A DNA stretch of 64,000 nucleotides from Micromonospora aurantiaca ATCC 27029 (GTDB lineage Bacteria > Actinomycetota > Actinomycetes > Mycobacteriales > Micromonosporaceae), in the NCBI RefSeq assembly GCF_000145235.1, contig NC_014391.1, positions 5,278,001-5,342,000 of the forward strand. The letters are read 5' to 3'. This document shows, in pieces, positions 48,571 through 57,069 of the stretch. Both the position numbers and the translations under genes were made by a program. The notes beneath the pieces were generated by a model that had not been told where the DNA came from, did not search any database, and worked only from the letters and a program-made list of their open reading frames with translations. The stretch's first letter is position 1. Every line of letters starts with the position of its first letter.

Positions 48571-48750
48571 CCCCGGCCCCCCTCACGCGTCGCCCTCGCC
48601 CGCCCGGCCGGAGTCTGGCCCGGCGTGCCCTGACACCGTACTGGCCCGGCCGGACGAGATCGTCAGCGCGTACCGGTGGAGATCGTCACGCCGCGGCGAG
48701 GGCGTCACCTCGAAGTGGATCCGCTGGTCACGCCGTGTCAGGCTGGTGCG

Positions 48751-49950
48751 GTGAGCGAACCGGGCGGAACGGAGACGTCGGCGACGCTGCGTCGCATCGA
48801 GCGGGCGGCGGGCGGCCTGGCCACCGCCAGCGTGGCGCGGATGGACGAGACGCTGCCGTGGTTCCGTGAGCTGCCCGCCGACCAGCGCTCCTGGGTCATG
48901 CTCGTCGCCCAGGCCGGCGTGCGCTCGCTGGTGCTGTGGCTGCGCCAGGGCGGCGGCGCGACCGACCGCACCCAGGAGGTGTCGGACGAGGTCTTCGCCG
49001 CCGCACCGCAGGCGCTGGCCCGCTCGATCAGCCTCCAGCAGACCGTGGCGCTGATCAAGGTGACCATCGACGTGGTCGAGGAGCAGGTGTCGGAGCTGGC
49101 CGTACCGGGCGAGGAGCAGTCGCTGCGGGAGGCGGTGCTGCGCTTCTCCCGGGAGATCGCGTTCGCCGCCGCGCGGGTCTACGCCCGGGCCGCCGAGAGC
49201 CGCGGCTCCTGGGACGCCCGGTTGCAGGCGCTTCTGGTCGACGCGCTGCTGCGCGGCGACTCCCCGGACGTGCTGGCCAGCCGCGCCGCCGCGCTGGGCT
49301 GGACGGACGCGCCGCCGGTGGCGGTGGCGGTGGGCCGCTCCCCCGGCGGCGAGGTGGCAGCCGTGCTGCACACCGTCTACCGGCAGGCCCGGCGAATCGG
49401 CGTCGAGGTGATCGGCGGCGTGCACGGCGACCGCCTGGTCATCGTGCTGGGCGGGGCTGCCGATCCGGTGGCGGCCACGGAGAAGCTGCGTACCGCCTTC
49501 GGTGAGGGGCCGGTGGTGGTCGGGCCGGCGGTGCCCAGCCTGGACGAGGCCACCGAGTCGGCGCGGGCCGCGCTGGCCGGGTTCCGGGCCGCGCCGGCCT
49601 GGCCGACCGCGCCGTGCCCGGTCGCCGCCGACGAGCTGCTTCCGGAACGCGCGCTGGCCGGTGACACCGAGGCCCGCCGCCGGTTGCGCCACGACGTGTA
49701 CGCGGCACTGGCCCGCTCCGGCGGCGAGCTGCTGGAGACGCTCGACGCGTTCTTCGCCGCCGGCGGCACGCTGGAGAGCGCGGCCCGGGCGCTGTTCGTG
49801 CACCCGAACACCGTGCGCTACCGGCTGAAGCGGATCGCCGAGGTGACCGGATTCTCGCCGCTGGCCCCGCGCGACGCGTTCGCGTTGCAGGTCGCGCTGA
49901 CAGTGGGACGCCTCGACCCGGTGGTGCCGACGGCCTCCGACCGGCGATGA
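48751..49950 (+). CDS. fasR: PucR/CdaR-type regulator of the fatty-acid cluster (FasR-like)
   Basis: 399 residues from GTG (VSEPGGTETSATLRRIERAAG); a GTG 25 codons earlier is possible. An N-terminal all-alpha sensor region and GGDEF-like middle end in the PucR helix-turn-helix FFAAGGTLESAARALFVHPNTVRYRLKRIAEVTG (about 340-375). In Streptomyces a gene of this type, fasR, lies directly upstream of fabD and activates the fabD-fabH-acpP-fabF operon; the order here is the same. A perfect-ended dyad lies between this gene and fabD. Confidence 0.88.
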   Translation: MSEPGGTETSATLRRIERAAGGLATASVARMDETLPWFRELPADQRSWVMLVAQAGVRSLVLWLRQGGGATDRTQEVSDEVFAAAPQALARSISLQQTVALIKVTIDVVEEQVSELAVPGEEQSLREAVLRFSREIAFAAARVYARAAESRGSWDARLQALLVDALLRGDSPDVLASRAAALGWTDAPPVAVAVGRSPGGEVAAVLHTVYRQARRIGVEVIGGVHGDRLVIVLGGAADPVAATEKLRTAFGEGPVVVGPAVPSLDEATESARAALAGFRAAPAWPTAPCPVAADELLPERALAGDTEARRRLRHDVYAALARSGGELLETLDAFFAAGGTLESAARALFVHPNTVRYRLKRIAEVTGFSPLAPRDAFALQVALTVGRLDPVVPTASDRR

Positions 49951-49962
49951 TCGCCGACAATC

Positions 49963-49981
49963 TTTGTAGGATTCCTCTAAA
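49963..49981. promoter_or_regulatory. predicted FasR operator upstream of fabD
   Basis: TTTGTAGGATTCCTCTAAA is a 19-base dyad of form TTT-NN-AGGA-N-TCCT-NN-AAA, 67 bases before the fabD start and 13 after the fasR stop, in the only AT-rich patch of the gap. Likely binding site of the adjacent regulator; inferred. Confidence 0.55.
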
Positions 49982-50047
49982 GGTTCTAGTGCGGTTTGGT
50001 GCCGTACGTTACAGCGCGGCACGCCGGTATCCGTCAGAGTCGTACAC

Positions 50048-51217
50048 GTGCTCGCCGTACTCTCTCCCGGACAGGGTTCGCAGAAGCCCGGCTTCCTCGC
50101 GCCGTGGCTCGACCTCCCCGGCGCCGAGGCGCGTCTGCGCTGGTGGTCGGCGCTGGCCGGGGTGGACCTGATCCACCTGGGCACCCGGGCGGACGCGGAC
50201 GAGATCAAGGACACCGCCCGTACCCAGCCGCTGCTGGTCGCCGCCGCGCTGCTCGCCGCCGAGCACCTGCCCATGCACGACGTCGGGCTGGTCGCCGGGC
50301 ACAGCGTCGGCGAGCTGGGCGCCGCCGCGCTGGCCGGGGTGCTGCCGGCCGAGGCCGCCGTGACGCTCGCCGGCGTACGCGGGCGGGAGATGGCCGCCGC
50401 CTGCGCGCTGGAGCCGACCGGGATGGCCGCCGTGCTCGGCGGCGACCCGGACGAGGTGCTCGCCGCGCTGACGGCGCACGGGCTGCACCCGGCCAACCGC
50501 AACGGCGCCGGTCAGATCGTGGCCGCCGGCGCTGTCGACGCGCTGGACAGGCTCGCCGCCGAGCCGCCGACCCGCACCCGGGTCATCCGGCTCCAGGTGG
50601 CGGGCGCGTTCCACACGCCGTACATGGCGCCGGCCGAGACCGCGCTCGCCGCGGTCGCCGCCGGTGTCCCGGCCTCCGCCCCGGCCCGGATCCTGCTGTC
50701 CAACCTCGACGGCGCACCGGTCGGGCACGGCCCCGAGACGGTACGCCGGCTCGTCCGGCAGGTGACCGCTCCGGTCCGCTGGGACCTGTGCACGCGTACG
50801 CTGGCCGACCTCGGCGTCACCGGCGTGATCGAGCTGCCGCCGGCCGGCACCCTGGCCGGGCTGGTCAAGCGGGAGCTCAAGGGCGAGGGCGCGCCCGAGA
50901 TCGTCACCCTGAACACGCCGGCCGACCTGCCCGCCGCGCGCCGCCTGATCGCCCGGCATGCCGGTCCCGCCGCCCGGCCGACCGCGCCGTCGTTCCGGGT
51001 GGTCGTCTCCCCCGCCGCCGGCCGCCTCGACCTGTCGGCCGGACCGGCCGAGGGTGCCGGGGTACGCGCCGGACAGGTCCTCGGCCACGTCACCACGGGC
51101 CGGGGGCCGGTCGAGGTGACCGCGCACGACAACGGGCCGCTCGTCGAGTGGCTCGCACACCACGACGACCCGGTCGCACCGGGCCAGCCCCTCGTCCGTA
51201 TCGGAGGAACGCACTAA
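50048..51217 (+). CDS. fabD: malonyl-CoA:ACP transacylase with C-terminal lipoyl-like extension
   Basis: 389 residues, about 80 longer than typical FabD. SPGQGSQKPGFL at the N-terminus, nucleophile GHSVGE (Ser86), GAFHTPYM with the catalytic His (about 187) and GVIELPPAGTLAGL (about 258). Residues about 317-389 (FRVVVSPAAGRLDL ... GAGVRAGQVLGHV ... GQPLVRIGG) look like a biotinyl/lipoyl barrel, but the modified Lys is missing (EVTAHDNG at the turn). Transfers malonyl from CoA to AcpP. GTG start; next gene begins immediately after its stop. Confidence 0.92.
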   Translation: MLAVLSPGQGSQKPGFLAPWLDLPGAEARLRWWSALAGVDLIHLGTRADADEIKDTARTQPLLVAAALLAAEHLPMHDVGLVAGHSVGELGAAALAGVLPAEAAVTLAGVRGREMAAACALEPTGMAAVLGGDPDEVLAALTAHGLHPANRNGAGQIVAAGAVDALDRLAAEPPTRTRVIRLQVAGAFHTPYMAPAETALAAVAAGVPASAPARILLSNLDGAPVGHGPETVRRLVRQVTAPVRWDLCTRTLADLGVTGVIELPPAGTLAGLVKRELKGEGAPEIVTLNTPADLPAARRLIARHAGPAARPTAPSFRVVVSPAAGRLDLSAGPAEGAGVRAGQVLGHVTTGRGPVEVTAHDNGPLVEWLAHHDDPVAPGQPLVRIGGTH

Positions 51218-52162
51218 ATGGCCGGCAGCCGGATCGTCGCGATGGGGCACTACCAGCCCTCCCGCGTCGTCACGAACGACGAGATCGCCCAGATGGTCGA
51301 CACCAACGACGAGTGGATCCGGGACCGGGTCGGCATCGTCACCCGGCGGATCGCGGGCGACGAGACGGTGGCCGACATGGCCACCGCCGCCGCCGGCAAG
51401 GCGCTCGCCAACGCCGGGCTGACCGCCGCCGACATCGACCTGGTCGTGGTGGCGACCTGCACGTCCGTGGACCGCAGCCCCAACGTGGCCTGCCGGGTCG
51501 CGGCCAAGCTGGGCATCAACGCGCCCGGGGCGTACGACCTCAACACCGCCTGCTCCGGTTTCGCGTACGCGCTGGGCACCGTGGACCACGCGATCCGGGC
51601 TGGCGCGGCGCGCAACGCGATCGTCATCGGCGCGGAGAAGCTCTCCGACTTCACCGACTGGACCGACCGCTCGACCTGCATCATCTTCGCCGACGGCGCC
51701 GGGGCGGCGGTGGTCAGCGCGACCGCCGACGACGAGCCGGCCGGGATCGGGCCGGTGGTCTGGGGCTCCGCGCCGGAGAAGAGCGACGCGGTCCGGATCG
51801 AGGGCTGGCAGCCGTACATCACCCAGGAGGGGCAGTCGGTGTTCCGGTGGGCCACCACCGCGCTGGCCCCGCTCGCGCTCCAGGCGTGCGAGCGCGCCGG
51901 GGTGGACCCGTCGGAGCTGGCCGCGTTCGTGCCGCACCAGGCCAACGCCCGGATCATCGACGGCATCGCCAAGCGGCTGAACATCCCGGACGCGATCATC
52001 GCCAAGGACATCGTCGAGTCCGGCAACACGTCGGCGGCGAGCATCCCGCTGGCCCTGTCGAAGCTGGTCGAGCGGCGGGAGGTGCCCTCGGGCGCCCCGG
52101 TGCTGCTGTTCGGTTTCGGCGGCGGCCTGACCTACGCCGGTCAGGTCGTGCGCTGCCCCTGA
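51218..52162 (+). CDS. fabH: beta-ketoacyl-ACP synthase III
   Basis: 314 residues. Catalytic triad Cys112 (NTACSGF), His240 (VPHQAN) and Asn270 (SGNTSAASIP) is complete. Condenses acetyl- or branched acyl-CoA starters with malonyl-ACP to begin each fatty acid chain; in actinomycetes this enzyme sets branched starter use. ATG directly follows the fabD stop; GGAGG overlaps the end of fabD. Confidence 0.95.
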   Translation: MAGSRIVAMGHYQPSRVVTNDEIAQMVDTNDEWIRDRVGIVTRRIAGDETVADMATAAAGKALANAGLTAADIDLVVVATCTSVDRSPNVACRVAAKLGINAPGAYDLNTACSGFAYALGTVDHAIRAGAARNAIVIGAEKLSDFTDWTDRSTCIIFADGAGAAVVSATADDEPAGIGPVVWGSAPEKSDAVRIEGWQPYITQEGQSVFRWATTALAPLALQACERAGVDPSELAAFVPHQANARIIDGIAKRLNIPDAIIAKDIVESGNTSAASIPLALSKLVERREVPSGAPVLLFGFGGGLTYAGQVVRCP

Positions 52163-52167
52163 GACCC

Positions 52168-52214
52168 CCTCGGGCGCGAACGCGCCGAGGTGTGTGACCG
52201 GCGACGCCGGTCAC
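52168..52214 (+). promoter_or_regulatory. two hairpins between fabH and acpP
   Basis: CCTCGGGCGCG-A-ACGCGCCGAGG-type stem (52168-52190) and GTGACCGGCG-A-CGCCGGTCAC (52194-52214), the latter perfect around a single A. They fill the 83-base gap before acpP. Such stems can attenuate transcription or, as RNA-processing barriers, stabilise the downstream acpP message, whose product is needed in excess. Confidence 0.55.
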
Positions 52215-52245
52215 CGGTAACCCCCGATGAGAGGAACCAACCGCA

Positions 52246-52485
52246 ATGACCCGTGACGAGATCACCGCCGGCCTCGCCGAGATCCTCGAAGAGGTTGCCG
52301 GGGTGAACCCGGACGACGTGGCCGAGGGGAAGTCCTTCACCGACGACCTCGACGTCGACTCGCTCTCCATGGTCGAGGTCGTGGTGGCGGCCGAGGAGAA
52401 GTTCGGCGTCAAGATCCCGGACAACGAGGTGCAGAACCTCAAGACCGTCGGGGACGCGGTCAGCTACATCGAGGCGCAGTCCTGA
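52246..52485 (+). CDS. acpP: acyl carrier protein
   Basis: 79 residues, strongly acidic. The phosphopantetheine site is Ser39 in DLDVDSLSMVEVV. Carries growing acyl chains for the type II fatty-acid synthase. GAGAGGAACC ribosome site; ATG. Gap of 2 bases to fabF. Confidence 0.96.
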   Translation: MTRDEITAGLAEILEEVAGVNPDDVAEGKSFTDDLDVDSLSMVEVVVAAEEKFGVKIPDNEVQNLKTVGDAVSYIEAQS

Positions 52486-52487
52486 TC

Positions 52488-53714
52488 ATGAGTCGTCCCG
52501 ACGTCGTCGTCACCGGGCTCGGCGCGACGACCCCGCTCGGCGGGGACGTCGCGTCGACCTGGGACGCCATGCTCGCCGGCCGCTCCGGGGTGGGTGCGCT
52601 CACCCAGGAGTGGGCCGCGCAACTGCCCGTCCGGATCGCCGCCGAACTGGCGGTCGACCCGTCCGAGGTGCTGGACCGGGTGAAGCTGCGCCGGCTGGAC
52701 CGCTCGGAGGCGATCGCCATCATCGCCGCCAAGCAGGCGTGGGCAGACGCCGGTCTGGACGAGGCCGGGCCGGACCCGGAGCGCCTGGCGGTGAGCGTCG
52801 GCTCGGGCATCGGCGGCGCCACCACCCTGCTCGCCCAGGACGACATCCTGGAGGCGTCCGGACCGCGGCGGGTCTCCCCGCACACCATCCCGATGCTGAT
52901 GCCGAACGGCCCGGCCGCCTGGGTCGGTCTGGAGCTGGGCGCCAAGGCCGGGGTGCACACCGTGGCCAGCGCCTGCGCGACCGGCGCGGAGGCGATCGCG
53001 CTGGGGCTGGACATCATCCGCGCCGGCCGGGCCGACGTGGTGGTGGCCGGCGGCACCGAGGCGGTCATCCACCCGCTGCCGATCGCCGGCTTCAGCTCGA
53101 TGCGGGCCATGTCGACCCGCAACGACGAGCCGGAGCGGGCCTCCCGGCCGTGGGACTCGGGTCGCGACGGCTTCGTGCTCGGTGAGGGCGCGGGCGTGGT
53201 GATCCTGGAGCGCGCCGACCACGCCGCCGCCCGGGGCGCCCGGGTGTACGCGCGCCTGGCCGGCGCGGGGATCACCTCGGACGCGTACGACATCGTGCAG
53301 CCGCACGCCGAGGGTGAGGGCGCCATCCGGGCCATCGCCCGGGCGATCGCCGACGCGGACGTGGCCCGTACCGACATCGTGCACGTCAACGCGCACGCCA
53401 CCTCCACCCCGGTCGGGGACATGCTGGAGATCGGCGCGCTGCGTCAGGCGGTCGGCGACCACCCGGTGCTCACCGCCACGAAGTCGATGACCGGGCACCT
53501 GCTCGGTGCGGCCGGCGCGCTGGAGTCGATCGCCACCATCCTGGCCATCCGGGACGGCGTGATCCCGCCGACGATCAACCTGGACGACCCGGACGAGGGC
53601 CTGACGCTGGACGTCGCGGCGCACAAGGCACGTCACATGGAGATCCCGGCGGCGCTGAACAACGCGTTCGGCTTCGGCGGGCACAACGTGGCGCTGGTCT
53701 TCACCCGCCCCTGA
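52488..53714 (+). CDS. fabF: beta-ketoacyl-ACP synthase II
   Basis: 408 residues. Active site Cys163 (SACATGAEAI), His303 (NAHATSTPVGD) and His337 (TGHLLGAAGALE) in the KAS I/II order. Performs elongation with malonyl-ACP. Last gene of the fab operon; followed 16 bases later by an inverted pair of dispersed repeats that can form a large hairpin and terminate it. Confidence 0.95.
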   Translation: MSRPDVVVTGLGATTPLGGDVASTWDAMLAGRSGVGALTQEWAAQLPVRIAAELAVDPSEVLDRVKLRRLDRSEAIAIIAAKQAWADAGLDEAGPDPERLAVSVGSGIGGATTLLAQDDILEASGPRRVSPHTIPMLMPNGPAAWVGLELGAKAGVHTVASACATGAEAIALGLDIIRAGRADVVVAGGTEAVIHPLPIAGFSSMRAMSTRNDEPERASRPWDSGRDGFVLGEGAGVVILERADHAAARGARVYARLAGAGITSDAYDIVQPHAEGEGAIRAIARAIADADVARTDIVHVNAHATSTPVGDMLEIGALRQAVGDHPVLTATKSMTGHLLGAAGALESIATILAIRDGVIPPTINLDDPDEGLTLDVAAHKARHMEIPAALNNAFGFGGHNVALVFTRP

Positions 53715-53730
53715 GGTTCCGCCCTGAGGT

Positions 53731-53810
53731 AAGGAAGGGCCCCTTCTTAACAGTAACTGTTAAGAAGGGGCCCTTCCTCTACCGCAGGCGTTAAGAGGGG
53801 GCCCTTCCTT
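53731..53810. repeat. composite GGAAGGGCCCCTT repeat, copy C, with an extra inverted unit
   Basis: 53731-53751 is one unit in plus orientation; 53758-53810 is the two-unit element in minus orientation (joined by CCTGCGGTAGA). The facing units (GGAAGGGCCCCTTCTTAACA, then TGTTAAGAAGGGGCCCTTCC after GTAAC) make a near 45-base palindrome just after fabF, between converging genes. Confidence 0.88.
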
Positions 53811-53815
53811 ACACC

Positions 53816-54037
53816 TCAGCCGCGGTTGCGGGGGTGCTGCCGGGCGGTCCGCTCGTTGCCGCGCCGGTAGTTGCCGGTCCACCGGGCCATGGCCAGCTGC
53901 GGGTCGTCGCCGACCTCGGCCAGGAACTGCGCGGCCCGGCCGCCGCGCAGCGTGCCGGCGACCCGGCCGTGATGCGTGATGACCACCGTGCCGTCGGCGC
54001 GCTCGACGTAGCGGAAACCCTGTGCTGCCTCTCCCAT
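53816..54037 (-). CDS. small conserved hypothetical protein
   Basis: 73 residues (MGEAAQGFRYVERADGTVVI...). Beta-hairpin-rich start, then THHGRVAGTLRGGRAAQFLAEV and a basic tail. No membrane segment. Start chosen at this ATG (GGGAGA upstream lies 4 bases away) because the long open frame above it is antisense/shifted GH3 sequence. Function unknown; the DGTVVITHHGRVAGTLRG block looks like a small DNA- or RNA-binding beta fold, a guess only. Confidence 0.65.
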   Translation of the reverse strand: MGEAAQGFRYVERADGTVVITHHGRVAGTLRGGRAAQFLAEVGDDPQLAMARWTGNYRRGNERTARQHPRNRG

Positions 54038-54108
54038 GGGCGCCACCCTGCCAGCCGGGGCCGCCCTGACGCATCCGGGTTTCGGCGCGATCCGGGCGGG
54101 CGGCCGGG

Positions 54109-55843
54109 TCAGGTGCGGCAGGTGGTGGCCGGCAGGCCGGAGACCGGCACCGGGGAGCGGCCGGCCGGGCGGGCCTTGCCGGCGAGCACCGCGGCGAGCC
54201 CGGTCATCGAGGCCCGGGTGGACGAGTAGGTCGCCATCAGCGTCGGGGACTTCGCCCCGGACAGCACGTACGGCGTGTCCATCGCCACCGTCACGGCGGC
54301 GCCGGCGCTCAGGTCCTTCGCGCCGTCGCCGTAACCGACCAGGTGCACCACCGTGCCGCCGGAGGGCACCACCTTGACCCCGGCCGCGGTGAGCGCCTCG
54401 GTCAGCAGCTTGCGGGTGCGCTCCCGGCCGCCGGAGGAGGTCACGCTCACCGGGCCGGTCACCGCCCCGCCGCACTTGCCGCGCAGCACAGTCACGGCGG
54501 CGGTGGCCAGGTCGTCGGCGGCCTTGCGGTGGGCTGCGCCGTCGAGCGTGGACAGCGCCGGGGTGTCCCGCCCGGCCAGCCGGAACTTCATGGTCAGCAC
54601 CCGGGTGACCGCCTCGACCAGGCGGGCGCGGGGCAGCGAGCCGTCCTTGAGCGCGGCGCGCAGCCCGTCGTACGCCTGGGTGACGTTCGGGGTCATCAGG
54701 ATGAGGTCGTTGCCGGCGTTGAGCGCGCGTACGGCGGCCTCGCCCGGCGACCACTTCTTCGCCGGGGCCATGTTCATCCCGTCGGTGATCACCACGCCCT
54801 GGAAGCCGAGCTGGCCGCGCAGCACGTCGGTGAGCAGCTTGCGGGAGAACGTGGCAGGGGTGCCCGGGTCGACTGCCTTGACGTCCAGGTGGGCCGACAT
54901 CACCGCCATGGCCCCGGCGCCGATGCCGGCCCGGAACGGCGGGAACGCGAGGCGGTCCAGCTCGGCGCGGGACTGCTTGATCACCGGCAGTTCGGTGTGC
55001 GAGTCCTCGGCGCTCAGGCCGTGCCCGGGGAAGTGCTTGACCGCGGCACCGACGCCCTCGGCCTGCAGGCCGCGTACCGCACCCGCCACCTGGGGGGACG
55101 CGGTCGCCGGGTCGGCGCCGAAGGACCGGGAGCCGATCACCGCGCTGCGGGTCGCCAGCACGTCGGCGACCGGCGCGAAGTCGAGGTTGACGCCCATGGC
55201 GGCCAGCTCTGCCCCGGCGGCCCGCCAGGCGGCCTCGGTCAGCGCCGGGTTCCCGGCGGCGCCGGCGGCGAGCGGGCTGGGCAGCAGCGTCACCCCGTCG
55301 GTGATCCGGGTGACCACGCCGTACTCCTGGTCGGTGCCGATCAGGAAGGGCGCGGCACCCGCGGGCAGCTTGCCGGCGGCGGCGCGCAGTCCGTCGGTGA
55401 GCGCACGGACCTGCTTGGGGTTGTCCACGTTCGTGGTGGGCCTGGTTGCCCGAGGTCGGGTCGTCGGCGCTGAAGCCGACCAGGATCAGCCCGCCGAGCC
55501 GGTACTTCGCCACCATCTCGGCGGGGGTGTCGACCCCTGCCAGCGCCCGGTTCCCGGCGGCCGACCCGGCCGACACCTCGGTGGCCGAGCTGCCGTACGC
55601 GTACGGCATCAGCACCTGCCCGACCAGGTCCTCGTCGCTCAGCGTGCCGACGAGCGCGGCCGCGCGGGCGGCTGGATCGGCGGCCGGCGGGTCACTCGGC
55701 GCGGGCGCTGCGGACGACGGCGCCGGGCTCGTCGGGGCAGGTCGGGGCCGGTCCGGCCCGTCCGAGCACCCGGAGACGAGCAGCGCGGTCAGTGCGGCGA
55801 GCGCGACGGCGGAGCGCCGCGGGGAAATCGACACGCGGCCCAC
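54109..55843 (-). pseudogene. beta-N-acetylhexosaminidase-like GH3 lipoprotein, frameshifted
   Basis: N-terminal part (from GTG 55843): lipoprotein signal with LLVSGC, Pro-rich linker, then LVGTLSDEDLVGQVLMPYAY and KYRLGGLILVGFSADDPTSGNQ. At about 55438-55442 a run of GGGCC holds one base too many; after it the frame continues as VDNPKQVRALTDGLR and runs to 54109 with GTDQEYGVVTRI, KHFPGHGLSAEDSHTELP (catalytic His/Asp region) and ITDGMNMAPAKKW (nucleophile Asp). Restoring one base gives a complete NagZ-like enzyme of about 577 residues. Either a true mutation or an assembly error. Confidence 0.85.
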
Positions 55844-55867
55844 CGTATCGGGGCAACTCGGCCGCCG

Positions 55868-56359
55868 TCACCCGACCCGGGTGAGCAGCGTCACCGGCGC
55901 ACCGTCCCCGGCGTACCGGTAGGGCTCCAGTTCGGCGTCCCAGGCGGTGCCGAGCGCCTTGTCCAGGGCGTGGGCCAGCGCCTCCGGGCTGCGTGCGGCG
56001 GCCATCAGGCTGCGGAGCCGGTCCTCGCCGAGCTGGATGTCGCCGGCCGCGCCGACAGCGGCGCGGAACAGGCCGCGGCCCGGTACGTACATGAAGCGCT
56101 CGCCGTCGACGCCGGGACTGGGTTCCTCGGTGACCTCAAAACGGATCATGGGCCACTGCCGGAGGGCAGCGGCCAACTCCGCGCCGGTCCCCGGGCTGCC
56201 GGTCCAGCCGCACTCGGCGCGACGGGCGCCCGGATCGGCGGGCTGCGCCGTCCAGTGCAGGTTGACCGGCGCGGCGAGGACGCGCGCGATCGCCCACTCG
56301 ACGTGCGAGCACACGGCGAGCGGGGTCGAGTGGACGTATACGACGCCACGCGTTGGCAC
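55868..56359 (-). CDS. DUF3145 family protein
   Basis: 163 residues from GTG (VPTRGVVYVHSTPLAVCSHVEWA) with GGGAGGT upstream. Conserved blocks: RGVVYVHSTPLAVCSHVEWA, NLHWTAQPADPG and LEPYRYAGDGAPVTLLTRVG. Actinobacteria-specific; usually just downstream of the fab cluster, as here. No biochemical function known; a link to fatty-acid synthesis is suggested only by gene order. Confidence 0.88.
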   Translation of the reverse strand: MPTRGVVYVHSTPLAVCSHVEWAIARVLAAPVNLHWTAQPADPGARRAECGWTGSPGTGAELAAALRQWPMIRFEVTEEPSPGVDGERFMYVPGRGLFRAAVGAAGDIQLGEDRLRSLMAAARSPEALAHALDKALGTAWDAELEPYRYAGDGAPVTLLTRVG

Positions 56360-56686
56360 GGTGACCTCCCGATGAGCCGAGGTGCGTCTTCCCCTACGAC
56401 CTCGTCCTACCGAGTGGTACCTGGCACACATGATGACCCGTGTGACTGGTGGTGCGCCAGCGAATCGGAAAATTCGCCGGCCCCCGGAGCGGGAAATACC
56501 CGGGTGGTGGACCTGGTTGTGCCCTCTGACGCCGCGACGACCAGCCAGGTGTCGTGGTCGTGTACAGTTCTCTGGGCGGTTCTGTGCCGCCGTACATCTT
56601 CGCGGGCCGGCGCCCACCCGGGCGTCATCCGCATACAGCCCCCGGACGGCTTCCGTCCCCACCGTACGTCTGCAAGGAGTACCTCC
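56360..56686. other. 327-base divergent intergenic region
   Basis: No convincing coding frame. It carries the promoters of the DUF3145 gene (left) and the small protein at 56687 (right). GTGTACAGT near 56559 is a possible -10 region for the right-hand gene, and AAGGAG at 56674-56679 is its ribosome site. No clear dyad seen. Confidence 0.45.
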
Positions 56687-57016
56687 GTGGCGAGCAACAC
56701 CTCTAAGACCGCGCGCGCGTCCGTCCGGGCCGGCCAGGCTGGCCAGGGTGGCGCCCTCAGCGTGCTGGGCGAGTTCAAGTACCTGATCCCGCTCAACGGC
56801 GGCAAGCACGCCTACGTGCGCAACCTGACCAACGGCAAGACCGCGCACCTGCGCACCGACTCCGACGCCTTCGTCGAGGAGATCCGCGTGCTGGCCGCCG
56901 CCGGCCACGCCGCCAAGATCCGCGCCGAGATCAACGGCCTGGCCGCGTCCTACCCGGACCACGGCTGGGACGCCACCGAGAAGCGCCTCGTCGAGGCCGG
57001 CGTCTTCGAGGGCTGA
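56687..57016 (+). CDS. conserved small basic protein of unknown function
   Basis: 109 residues from GTG (VASNTSKTARASVRAGQAG) with AAGGAG 7 bases upstream, a near-ideal ribosome site for this genome. Basic N-terminal tail, then VLGEFKYLIPLNGGKHAYVRNL and an alpha-helical C-terminus (AFVEEIRVLAAAGHAAKIRAEI). Very strong codon bias (almost every third base G or C) and a good terminator point to high expression. No family recognised. Confidence 0.7.
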   Translation: MASNTSKTARASVRAGQAGQGGALSVLGEFKYLIPLNGGKHAYVRNLTNGKTAHLRTDSDAFVEEIRVLAAAGHAAKIRAEINGLAASYPDHGWDATEKRLVEAGVFEG

Positions 57017-57040
57017 GCGCCCTCACCCGCACCGCCGCGA

Positions 57041-57069
57041 CCGCCCGCCGGGATCACCCCGGCGGGCGG
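57041..57069. terminator. bidirectional hairpin terminator
   Basis: CCGCCCGCCGGG and CCCGGCGGGCGG form a 12-bp stem with a 5-base loop, followed by TTT on the plus strand. It serves the small protein gene and overlaps the last codons and stop of the minus-strand carbonic anhydrase gene (stop at 57054-57056). Confidence 0.75.

Noticed and set aside
48304..48633. Plus-strand 109-codon frame before fasR
   Set aside because: Arg/Pro/Leu-rich shadow without domain; the opposite frame at 48241-48570 has better Cys/His features and a ribosome site.
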